From: an uncultured Veillonella sp.
GTDB taxonomy: Bacteria; Bacillota; Negativicutes; Veillonellales; Veillonellaceae
Direction of reading: 5' to 3'
Assembly: GCA_937930265.1 (NCBI GenBank)
Contig: CALGLI010000124.1
Location: forward strand, 1-20,809
DNA: 20,809 nucleotides
Below, piece by piece: positions 7,407 to 13,674 of the stretch. Under the pieces are notes generated by a model that saw nothing but the letters and a program-made list of their open reading frames with translations, searched no databases and was not told the origin of the DNA. Made by a program: the position numbers and the translations under genes. Numbering within the stretch: position 1 is the stretch's first letter; every line of letters begins with the position of its first letter.

Positions 7407-8324
7407 TTACGCATTATCTTCGCAAGCACCTTGTTTGGCACAACGAGCATCATATTTTTCTGCAAAATGATCTGGGTTGTACGATTCTTTCGCCATGCGA
7501 AGCCCTGGTAAGCCCATATCTTCTTCACGGTTAATAAACTTCGTATCAGCGAACTCATGACGAATAAATTCATTATTAATAGCTTGGTACAAACCACGGA
7601 TAGTTGGGTTTGCTTTTTCAATATGAATGAGTGCCATATGTTCATTCAACATTTCTCCAATGGTGAAAGCCTCTACTCGTCCAAACAGTTTAATGCATCC
7701 TCCCACAAGGCCCAATGCATCCCAATGATCGAAGAGCAAGTTAATAGCGGTTAGCTCATCTTCGATGCCTTCTTCATGGTGTGTTTCCACCCACTGCGAT
7801 GCCGCTTCACGACAAAGAGGAATCGTATTTTCATCAATTGGCATATATTCATAATTAGAATATTGCATGCGGAATTGATTTAAATGATTTTTCTTTTGGC
7901 GTAACTTTTTACCGGATAAAGTAATCATATCTTCCGTACGGTAAATATATTCAAAGTTATCACGATCTGGTGTAAATTCATAACAGTCTGGGCATAGCTT
8001 TTGCATCCGCTCCACCATAATCGGGTTCACGCCTTTCAACAAGAACGGAAGTTCGTTTTCTTTGAACCATTGCTTGGCCATATCTAAACCATCTATAAAT
8101 TTAGCATCTTTTCCAGCAAACGGTGGCAACATAAATGGAGATTCCGTCACTCCACCACCTTTAATAAATAACACACCTTCTTCTTCTGCCCAAGTAATGC
8201 CATAAATATCTTGCCACATAAACAACGTAGTAAAACTATTATCTGACGCTTCATAATGATGCTCTGAGAAATACGCATCAATACGGAGCTTATCTTCTAA
8301 GGTAAAACGCTTAAAGTCTAAAAT
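7407..8324 (-). CDS. DUF2156 / phosphatidylglycerol-lysyltransferase-domain protein with apparent AUU start codon
   Basis: The protein resembles the C-terminal GNAT-like acyltransferase domain of bacterial phosphatidylglycerol lysyltransferases (DUF2156). Supporting segments are GVNPIMVERMQKL, SGKKLRQKKNHLNQF, IKLFGRVEAFTIGEML and GLYQAINNEF. These cytoplasmic forms lack the membrane domain of MprF, and their substrate is unknown. The first ATG in frame (8225 or 8219) would remove about 33 conserved-looking residues. Upstream the frame continues as ILDFKRFTLEDKLRIDAYF, the usual family N-terminus, back to an in-frame TAG. That extension has no ATG, GTG or TTG before the segment just ahead of the ATG, but AGGAGG lies 8 nt before an ATT at 8324. 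I therefore annotate ATT as the start, giving 305 residues. It has a good promoter and its own terminator, so it is monocistronic. Confidence 0.85.
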   Translation of the reverse strand: MLDFKRFTLEDKLRIDAYFSEHHYEASDNSFTTLFMWQDIYGITWAEEEGVLFIKGGGVTESPFMLPPFAGKDAKFIDGLDMAKQWFKENELPFLLKGVNPIMVERMQKLCPDCYEFTPDRDNFEYIYRTEDMITLSGKKLRQKKNHLNQFRMQYSNYEYMPIDENTIPLCREAASQWVETHHEEGIEDELTAINLLFDHWDALGLVGGCIKLFGRVEAFTIGEMLNEHMALIHIEKANPTIRGLYQAINNEFIRHEFADTKFINREEDMGLPGLRMAKESYNPDHFAEKYDARCAKQGACEDNA

Positions 8325-8368
8325 AGGACTCGCCTCCTAATACACTGATTGTATGATATAACATTACT

Positions 8369-8397
8369 ATTATATGCTATTCATCGATAAAATTCAA
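8369..8397 (-). promoter_or_regulatory. Sigma-70-type promoter of the DUF2156 gene
   Basis: On the minus strand TTGAAT (8397-8392) and a perfect TATAAT (8374-8369) are separated by 17 nt. The transcript would start near 8362, about 38 nt before the AUU codon, with AGGAGG in the leader. Confidence 0.8.
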
Positions 8398-8456
8398 TGC
8401 AGGAAAGCCTCTTCATTTACGTTTTGTGATTTTTATCTATTTTCGAAAAATTTTGG

Positions 8457-8462
8457 TATAAT
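8457..8462 (+). promoter_or_regulatory. Extended -10 promoter of the small toxin gene
   Basis: TGGTATAAT (8454-8462) is an extended -10 element; no good -35 hexamer lies 16-18 nt upstream. Transcription would start at about 8469, which is the first base of the GTCACTAT arm of an inverted repeat whose partner spans the toxin stop codon. Confidence 0.7.
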
Positions 8463-8499
8463 AAACTTGTCACTATATCCCATTCCGTGACGGAAAGGG

Positions 8500-8532
8500 G
8501 GTGTTATTAATGTCAGAATTTATTTTCCTGTT
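8500..8532 (+). repeat. Direct repeat copy 1, over the SD/start codon of the toxin gene
   Basis: This stretch, from the end of the SD to codon 8 of the toxin, aligns with 8669-8698. The blocks GGTGT, AT, AATG, CAGA, AT and TTCCTGTT are shared in order, with three single-base gaps. Both substitutions inside the first 18 bp are T in this copy against C in the other, so an antisense RNA from the second copy would still pair through G-U wobbles. Confidence 0.7.
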
Positions 8533-8602
8533 ACTCGTTACTATCATAGCAAATGTTATTAGTTATTTGATTTGCAAATGGCTAGATAGTAACAACAAAT
8601 AG
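8510..8602 (+). CDS. 30-residue membrane peptide, candidate Fst-like type I toxin
   Basis: The peptide starts MSEFIFLLLVTIIANVISYL and ends ICKWLDSNNK. That is one hydrophobic transmembrane span followed by a short charged tail with a K-W-L-D motif, the layout of Fst/Ldr-type toxins. A strong SD (AAAGGGGGTG) lies 6 nt before the ATG, and an extended -10 promoter lies 48 nt upstream. It is the only gene on the plus strand here, isolated between minus-strand genes. Such peptides insert in the inner membrane and inhibit growth when overproduced (family knowledge, inferred here). Its ribosome-binding site and start codon are repeated in diverged form downstream (8669-8698) inside a predicted antisense RNA. 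It could instead be a harmless small membrane protein, but the antisense arrangement argues otherwise. Confidence 0.72.
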   Translation: MSEFIFLLLVTIIANVISYLICKWLDSNNK

Positions 8603-8635
8603 TGACTAGCCAAAGCTGTAACATATACGGCAAAG

Positions 8636-8668
8636 AAAAAGCACAGGGCGGCAACCCTGTGCTTTTTT
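8636..8668. terminator. Bidirectional rho-independent terminator between toxin mRNA and antisense RNA
   Basis: AAAAAGCACAGGG (8636-8648) pairs perfectly with CCCTGTGCTTTTT (8655-8667) around the loop CGGCAA. Both strands end the stem in a U run, so it can stop the plus-strand toxin message and the minus-strand antisense RNA. A shared terminator between convergent RNAs is the arrangement of the Enterococcus par (Fst) locus. Confidence 0.92.
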
Positions 8669-8698
8669 GGTGTATCAATGCCAGATACATTTCCTGTT
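8669..8698 (-). repeat. Direct repeat copy 2, inside the antisense RNA
   Basis: This diverged copy of the toxin's translation initiation region lies directly against the terminator and is carried in complementary sense by the predicted minus-strand RNA. The pairing with copy 1 begins with about 17 base pairs (two G-U, one bulge) covering the toxin AUG, then a second block over AUUUUCCUGUU. Confidence 0.7.
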
Positions 8699-8714
8699 GT
8701 TTTAACTCACCATT

Positions 8715-8743
8715 ATTGTACCACAAGTTAAAACAAAGGTAAA
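8715..8743 (-). promoter_or_regulatory. Promoter of the antisense RNA
   Basis: On the minus strand TTTACC (8743-8738) is followed after 17 nt by TACAAT (8720-8715), preceded by TGG, which makes an extended -10. It faces the toxin promoter convergently. Confidence 0.65.
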
Positions 8744-8812
8744 TAACCTCAAAGCGCCATTGTAGGGTCGGTCTTTCTTGCCCTTTTATCTGGTAAAATT
8801 CCACAAGCGCAA

Positions 8813-8879
8813 GAAGAGCACGGTGTGCCTCGAACAAACATTATGAAATACCGTTTGTGAGGGGTATACCGTGCTCTTC
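8813..8879. repeat. 67-nt imperfect palindrome downstream of gyrA
   Basis: GAAGAGCACGGT (8813-8824) pairs perfectly with ACCGTGCTCTTC (8868-8879). Inside it, CCTC and ACAAAC (8828-8839) pair with GTTTGT and GAGG (8853-8862), leaving a 13-nt loop. Neither strand shows a U run after the stem, so it is not a standard intrinsic terminator. It lies 37 nt after the gyrA stop codon. It may be a 3' stabilising or processing structure of the gyrA message, or a palindromic repeat element. The 90 bp between it and the antisense promoter contain a further weak stem (8775-8781 with 8809-8815) and no gene. Confidence 0.7.
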
Positions 8880-8915
8880 CCTTATACTCAATTAAGAATG
8901 GCAAGAAATCCGATG

Positions 8916-11390
8916 TTAGAACAAGCTTTCGTCCTCTTTTAACTCTTCTCCAGCGATAACCGCCACAGAGGCAATTTTATCTCCTTCGTCTAAGTTCTGT
9001 GTTTTCACACCAGAGATGGCTTTACTTTTCTTCACGGCAATATCGTTTACATCAAAGCGAATGATTTTACCTTGTTCGGAAATTAGCATCATTTCATCGT
9101 TGTCATTCACGATTTCTACGGCTACGACCTCGCCAGTTTTGTCGGTGATTTTAAAGTTTTTCGTTCCTTTACCACCACGTTTTTGCACTGTGTAGGAACT
9201 TTCCACATTACGTTTGCCATATCCTTCTTCACTGATGGTGAATACTTGGCATTCTTCGCCTGTACCGTGAATAATGCTAGCACCTACCACTTCGTCACCA
9301 GCGTTGAGGTTGATTCCTTTCACACCACGAGCGGCACGTTTTAACAAACGTACGTCACTTTCATGGAAACGAATGGCCATACCTTTTTTCGTACCTAGCA
9401 ATACATCTTGGTTGCCATAGGTCAAGCCTACAGAGATCAACTGATCCCCTTCGTCCAATGCCACTGCATTCAAGCCACCACGGCGGATGTTGCGGTATTC
9501 ATCGATGGATGTCCGTTTCACAACGCCTTGTTTTGTGACCATGAACAAGTTCACATCGCTAGAGATGCGTTCTAAGTCAATCATGTTCGTCACTGTTTCC
9601 CCTACGTTAAGAGGAAGTACGTTGATGATGGCTGTACCACGAGAGTTACGGCTCGATGCTTCTGGCACTTCATAAGCTTTCAAACGGTACGCACGGCCCG
9701 TGGATGTGAAGAATAACAATGTATTATGGGTCCGCACATGCATAATTTGCGCCACATAATCATCTTCTTTCGTTTTCATACCCACAACGCCCACTCCACC
9801 TTTATGTTGGTTGCGGTACACATTGGCATTCATGCGTTTGATATAGCCTTGACGAGTTAAAGTAATGACCATTTCTTCGTCAGCAATTAGATCTTCTACA
9901 TCGAAGTCAGACGTATCAATCGTAATTTCACTACGGCGTTTGTCGCCATATTTTTCTTTCATGGCAATCAATTCTTCTTTGATGATGTCACGTTGACGTG
10001 CATCGGAGGCTAAGATCGCTTTCAAGTCCGCAATCAACACCAATAATGCCGCATGCTCTTCTTCGATTTTTTCACGTTCCAAACCTGTTAAACGAGCTAA
10101 ACGCATATCTAAGATAGCATTCGCTTGAATTTCTGTAAGGCTGAACTTTTCAATCAAAGCAGTGCGAGCAATATCTGTAGTTTGAGAGCTGCGGATGGTG
10201 TGGATCACTTCATCAATATGATCTAAAGCGATTAACAAACCTTCTAATACGTGGGCACGAGCTTCTGCTTTTGCCAAGTCGAACTCAGTACGGCGTACAA
10301 TGACTTCTTGGCGGTGCGTTAAGTAGTGACCTAATACTTCTTTCAAAGTCAATACTTTTGGATGGCCTTTCACGAGCGCCAACATAATCACGCCGAATGT
10401 ATCTTGTAATTGTGTGTGTTTATATAATTTGTTCAACACGATATCTGGTTGCACGTCAGCACGCAATTCGATGACGATGCGAAGACCTCGGCGGTCACTT
10501 TCATCACGAAGGGCGGTAATGCCGTCCACCACTTTATCACGGCTTAAATCTGCAATGGTTGCAATCAAGCGTGCTTTATTCACTTGGTACGGAATTTCTG
10601 TGACTACGATACGGTGTTTACCTTTCGTCATAGCCTCAATATGAGCTTTCGCACGCATTTTGATGCTACCACGACCTGTGGCGTAGGCTTTTTTAATGCC
10701 CTCACGACCAAGGATAGACGCCCCTGTTGGGAAGTCTGGACCTTTGATAGCCGTCATCAATTGGTTCACATCCACCTCTGGATCATCGATGAGCATCACG
10801 AGACCATCTACCACTTCCCCTAAGTTGTGTGGCGGAATATTCGTCGCCATCCCAACGGCAATACCGGCGGAACCATTGATCAACAAATTCGGAATCTTAG
10901 CAGGAAGTACAGTTGGTTCTTCCAAAGATTCGTCATAGTTCGGCATGAAGTCCACGGTTTTCTTCTCGATATCTGCTAGCATTTCTGTCGCAATACGAGA
11001 CATACGAACTTCTGTATACCGCATAGCCGCAGCAGAGTCGCCGTCGATGGAACCGAAGTTGCCATGACCATCCACCAGTGGATACCTTGTATTAAAATCT
11101 TGGGCCAAACGCACCGTTGCGTCGTACACAGAGCTATCACCATGTGGATGGTATTTACCCAGTACGTCGCCAACGATACGAGCCGATTTTTTGTACGGTT
11201 TCGACGGTGTCATGCCTGTTTCATGCATCGCATATAGAATACGACGGTGTACAGGTTTCAACCCATCGCGTACATCTGGAAGGGCGCGCATAACGATAAC
11301 GCTCATCGCATAATCGATGTAGGAGCTGCGCATTTCTTTATCGATTTGGACTGGCACAATCTTGCCATGACTCCAAGCCTTTTCCTCCAT
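8916..11390 (-). CDS. gyrA: DNA gyrase subunit A
   Basis: The 824-residue breakage-reunion subunit of DNA gyrase introduces negative supercoils together with GyrB. The N-terminal winged-helix/tower part carries the catalytic tyrosine in AAMRYTE (Tyr125). The quinolone-resistance region reads YHPHGDSSVYDATVR; Ser86 and Asp90, matching E. coli Ser83 and Asp87, are both wild type, so no classic fluoroquinolone-resistance change is visible. The C-terminal beta-pinwheel contains the GyrA box QKRGGKG, which identifies gyrase rather than topoisomerase IV ParC. Length and domain order are normal. ATG 11390 is preceded by GAGGTG at 5 nt spacing. gyrB is not in the window. The gene has an extended -10 promoter upstream and a structured, T-run-free region downstream. 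Confidence 0.98.
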   Translation of the reverse strand: MEEKAWSHGKIVPVQIDKEMRSSYIDYAMSVIVMRALPDVRDGLKPVHRRILYAMHETGMTPSKPYKKSARIVGDVLGKYHPHGDSSVYDATVRLAQDFNTRYPLVDGHGNFGSIDGDSAAAMRYTEVRMSRIATEMLADIEKKTVDFMPNYDESLEEPTVLPAKIPNLLINGSAGIAVGMATNIPPHNLGEVVDGLVMLIDDPEVDVNQLMTAIKGPDFPTGASILGREGIKKAYATGRGSIKMRAKAHIEAMTKGKHRIVVTEIPYQVNKARLIATIADLSRDKVVDGITALRDESDRRGLRIVIELRADVQPDIVLNKLYKHTQLQDTFGVIMLALVKGHPKVLTLKEVLGHYLTHRQEVIVRRTEFDLAKAEARAHVLEGLLIALDHIDEVIHTIRSSQTTDIARTALIEKFSLTEIQANAILDMRLARLTGLEREKIEEEHAALLVLIADLKAILASDARQRDIIKEELIAMKEKYGDKRRSEITIDTSDFDVEDLIADEEMVITLTRQGYIKRMNANVYRNQHKGGVGVVGMKTKEDDYVAQIMHVRTHNTLLFFTSTGRAYRLKAYEVPEASSRNSRGTAIINVLPLNVGETVTNMIDLERISSDVNLFMVTKQGVVKRTSIDEYRNIRRGGLNAVALDEGDQLISVGLTYGNQDVLLGTKKGMAIRFHESDVRLLKRAARGVKGINLNAGDEVVGASIIHGTGEECQVFTISEEGYGKRNVESSYTVQKRGGKGTKNFKITDKTGEVVAVEIVNDNDEMMLISEQGKIIRFDVNDIAVKKSKAISGVKTQNLDEGDKIASVAVIAGEELKEDESLF

Positions 11391-11431
11391 TGTATCACCT
11401 CATTTTTAAAAACGAATTTTATAACTAATCT

Positions 11432-11437
11432 ATTATA
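11432..11437 (-). promoter_or_regulatory. Extended -10 promoter of gyrA
   Basis: TGGTATAAT on the minus strand (TATAAT at 11437-11432) gives a start near 11425 and a leader of about 35 nt before gyrA. The -35 position reads TAGAAA, which is poor, but an A tract lies just upstream. A 15-bp motif shared with the region upstream of the ompH-like gene lies just beyond (11465-11479). Confidence 0.65.
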
Positions 11438-11464
11438 CCATTTTATGCACTTTTTTTCTATCTT

Positions 11465-11479
11465 TTTACATGAAAGTTT
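11465..11479 (+). repeat. TTTACATGAAAGTTT motif, copy upstream of gyrA
   Basis: This exact 15-mer recurs at 16984-16998, and shorter versions with the core TGAAAGTTTA occur at 6607-6616 and 17375-17384. All copies have the same orientation on the plus strand. This copy lies just upstream of the gyrA promoter. Confidence 0.6.
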
Positions 11480-11538
11480 CTATACACTCAAATATAAACA
11501 ATTATGAACGCATATGTTGTATAAATATTCTTATGTTT

Positions 11539-12699
11539 TTATTTCTGAAAGTCTAACATGGTCTCATTTAATCGGTTCATACGGAAATGCTCCACCACAT
11601 CAATCATAAAGCGTTCATCATGGATAGGATTCACATCCATTTTGAATAGGTGTGACGTACAATGACAATCACTGCAACCAAAGCCTTTCACCTCGTCTAC
11701 ACTAATCGCCTTCATTGCCTTTGCCAATTCACATTCTAAATCACTAGAGCTACGAATCGGTAAGGCTGCCACAACAGTGCTGACACTGCGCAAATAGTCC
11801 AGATGCCAATGTTTTTGTTTCCGCTTCCGTTTATGACGTTCTATGCGTTTCTCTAAATTCGCCTTCGCTGAACCTACATACACATAATACCCTGAATCAA
11901 AGTGCATATCGCCCTTACTGCCAATGGTTACGGTCACTGGCTCTTCCACCTGCAAGACCATAAGGTAATCCCCTCGGTCCTCCGCTTCTCGTTGCACCTC
12001 TACATCATTGTACAAGCACTCACGTACCACTGTAGGTTTAGTAAACTCTGGTGTCCACTGCAATGCCATAGCCTTCCAGTCTAACTGCGGTGCTACCTCT
12101 ATAAATGTCTTCGTAAATTCCAAATCCGTGTGAAAGTCTGGAGAAAACCACAGAGCTCGTTCCCACTGCACTAAGAACAGAATCCCCGTACGATATCCTT
12201 CTTGTTGTAACTCTTGGAGATGCAACAAATGTTTTCGACCTCTTTCTGTCACCGCATCAGGGAACATGGCTCCTTGATCACCAAATAAGGTACAGGACTT
12301 CACTTCTAATAAAAAGTGTTCTTCCTTATCATTGGTGAGCAACAAGTCAAAGCGACTATGATCCACCGTATACTCTCGTCGTACCACTCGCCATTCTTCC
12401 CATCCTGGAATGAGTTGTTCCCCGATCATGTACTCCGCCATGTCATTACAATAATTAGTATCTAACATAATGGGCACTCCATCACGTTCAATGCCAATGA
12501 CACGATATTGCGTTTTCGCACCTTCTTTTGGATGATGCACTACATACATCTTCACACCTACAAATAGGAGTTCCCACATACGACCTGGATTCGGCAAGTG
12601 GGCCGCAATCATCTGTCCCTCTAATTCTAAATGGACCACAAATCGGTTCGGTCGCTCTACAAACGTAGCAACCTGTACATTTTCATATAATACTTTCAT
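11539..12699 (-). CDS. sfsA: SfsA nuclease-fold protein fused to a DUF123 (GIY-YIG-like) domain
   Basis: This 386-residue protein has two domains. Residues 1 to about 230 are SfsA (sugar fermentation stimulation protein family, DNA-binding with a PD-(D/E)XK-type core): LPNPGRM near the start, then HSRFDLLL with Asp118 and LLEVKSC with Glu132 and Lys134 as candidate catalytic residues. Residues about 243-355 match DUF123: GYYVYVGSA (270-278), KRIERH, the KHWHLDYL motif and a cysteine-rich end, GCSDCHCTSHLF. DUF123 is related to GIY-YIG nucleases, so the fusion joins two nuclease-like folds. E. coli SfsA is about 234 residues, so the extra domain accounts for the length. ATG 12699 has AAGGA 6 nt upstream. 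There are 148 bp to gyrA, which has its own promoter. Confidence 0.92.
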   Translation of the reverse strand: MKVLYENVQVATFVERPNRFVVHLELEGQMIAAHLPNPGRMWELLFVGVKMYVVHHPKEGAKTQYRVIGIERDGVPIMLDTNYCNDMAEYMIGEQLIPGWEEWRVVRREYTVDHSRFDLLLTNDKEEHFLLEVKSCTLFGDQGAMFPDAVTERGRKHLLHLQELQQEGYRTGILFLVQWERALWFSPDFHTDLEFTKTFIEVAPQLDWKAMALQWTPEFTKPTVVRECLYNDVEVQREAEDRGDYLMVLQVEEPVTVTIGSKGDMHFDSGYYVYVGSAKANLEKRIERHKRKRKQKHWHLDYLRSVSTVVAALPIRSSSDLECELAKAMKAISVDEVKGFGCSDCHCTSHLFKMDVNPIHDERFMIDVVEHFRMNRLNETMLDFQK

Positions 12700-12781
12700 A
12701 TATTTCCTTATGTTCTATCACTTCATATAAAATCATTACTAACCCATCTTCGTATCGTATTCTACGATAGACGCAATACAT

Positions 12782-12859
12782 AGTACTTGATATGCTAGCC
12801 TTCTTCCTGTGGCATCCTACAGAGAACGTAATGCATACTAGGCTAGTTATATCAGTACT
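12782..12859. repeat. Large imperfect hairpin near the sfsA start
   Basis: AGTACTTGATATGCTAGCC (12782-12800) is complementary to GGCTAGTTATATCAGTACT (12841-12859) apart from two small bulges. The 40-nt apex contains further pairing: TTCT with AGAA and CTGT with ACAG. There is no following U run, so it is not a plain terminator. It could be a structured RNA or a DNA element of the replication region. Confidence 0.6.
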
Positions 12860-13145
12860 ATATTCCTTAACTCTTATAATTTTATATCAAAATGTATCCT
12901 TACTATATGGTAAGTGTACACAAACACTTGTGCATATAACTCGATTTATGCGTTATATATATCAAGATTGATATACAATAACATTCATACTCACCACTAA
13001 CAGACAACGTCTTCATTTATGATACACACCACACCTATCATACACATTACACATATATGACGCATTTGCAGATACGCTTACTTCTGCAAAGTACTATCAT
13101 GATCCAGTATATACCTATGTACTCATAGTAACATATACACTACCC

Positions 13146-13379
13146 TGTGGATAACCATGTGAATATCCTGTGTCTATATTGTGTGTAATCCTAAAGTTAT
13201 TCACTACTTACTCACTGGTATGTGTATAACTATGTGTTTATCTTGTGTATACTCTGTGTGTAATTCGAGGCTACCTCAGATATACTTTTATTTTCATCTT
13301 AACTTAATCACTTTTTGTGGATAATTCTGTGTGTAACTTCAAATTTCCCGTGCATAAGCCGTGTATTATTTGTGAATAA
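13146..13379 (+). other. Three phased DnaA-box arrays; candidate oriC or DnaA-binding cluster
   Basis: Nine-mers of the form TGTGnnTAA (reverse complement of the DnaA box TTATCCACA) occur head-to-tail. Array 1 starts at 13146, 13158, 13169 and 13180. Array 2 starts at 13221, 13233, 13244 and 13255. Array 3 starts at 13316, 13328, 13349, 13360 and 13371. The boxes at 13146 and 13316 are perfect TGTGGATAA; 13221 is TGTGTATAA and 13371 is TGTGAATAA. Each array begins with its strongest box, and in arrays 1 and 2 the weaker boxes follow at +12, +23 and +34. This leaves 2-3 bp between boxes, as expected for a DnaA filament on one face of the helix. One opposite-strand box-like site (TTATTCACT, 13197) lies between arrays. 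dnaA itself is not in view, so this may be oriC or a titration/regulatory site. Confidence 0.8.
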
Positions 13380-13674
13380 AATTCGTTGCCTCAGCTACAT
13401 ACAAGAACTACTTCTTATAGTATACTAAGAGCATAGGCTTTCGCCTAGTCATGTATAGCAATTTCTACGATCTATATTCCTTACATACGATTCTATGATT
13501 TCACAGTTTCAAATAAAGAATATATTCTATACATGTAATAACTAACGTACACGTAGGCATCCTTTCCTTCGGTAGATTCATGAGACACTTCTATCTTATA
13601 GCCGCTTCGTAGGAACAATGCCTACTTTCATACATACACATAAACAATATTTACTCAATTTTAAGGAGATACAC

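Larger units (their letters stand above)
8469..8606 (+). repeat. Long-range inverted repeat joining the 5' end of the toxin mRNA to its stop-codon region
   Basis: GTCACTAT (8469-8476) and ATAGTGAC (8599-8606) are perfect 8-nt complements. The first arm begins at the predicted transcription start; the second contains the TAG stop. End-to-end pairing of this kind is known in type I toxin mRNAs such as hok, where it keeps the full-length message untranslated. A small hairpin, TTCCG-TGA-CGGAA (8483-8495), sits just before the SD. Confidence 0.55.
8636..8708 (-). ncRNA. Candidate type I antitoxin RNA (about 73 nt)
   Basis: The minus strand has an extended -10 promoter at 8720-8715, predicting a start near 8708. 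The transcript would pass through the second direct-repeat copy (8698-8669) and end at the terminator hairpin (8667-8636). It could base-pair with the toxin mRNA at two places: by the repeats, covering the SD/start codon, and perfectly through the shared terminator stem. Predicted sizes (about 200 nt for the toxin message, about 73 nt for the antisense) resemble RNA I and RNA II of the pAD1 par locus. No expression evidence is available, so boundaries are approximate. Confidence 0.65.
12700..13674. other. 975-bp AT-rich non-coding region around the DnaA-box arrays
   Basis: No credible gene is seen on either strand. From left to right it contains a perfect 7-bp hairpin (TATCGTA with TACGATA, 12753-12769), the larger hairpin at 12782-12859, an 18-bp palindrome TATATCAA-GA-TTGATATA (12958-12975), and a long AT-rich stretch (about 12880-13140) that could serve as an unwinding element. 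Beyond it are the DnaA-box arrays (13146-13379), a small TAGGC/GCCTA hairpin (13434-13447), a 12-bp palindrome AGAATATATTCT (13517-13528), and the SD AAGGAG of the next gene. Gene direction changes from minus on its left to plus on its right. I found no convincing promoter for the siroheme-protein gene, although TATACA at 13528-13533 is possible. Confidence 0.75.

Noticed and set aside
8559..8837. 92-codon minus-strand open frame opposite the small toxin gene
   Set aside because: It runs through the terminator hairpin and the toxin coding region in antisense, has no convincing SD, and its translation resembles no protein. The stretch is better explained as antisense RNA plus terminator.
10972..11150. 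Fluoroquinolone-resistance change in gyrA
   Set aside because: The quinolone-resistance region reads GDSSVYDAT, with Ser86 and Asp90 both of the susceptible type.
13146..13379. CRISPR array or plasmid iterons as explanation of the phased TGTG repeats
   Set aside because: Units are only 11-12 bp with no spacers, and the conserved core is the DnaA box; no plasmid replication gene is present, and neighbours such as gyrA are chromosomal.
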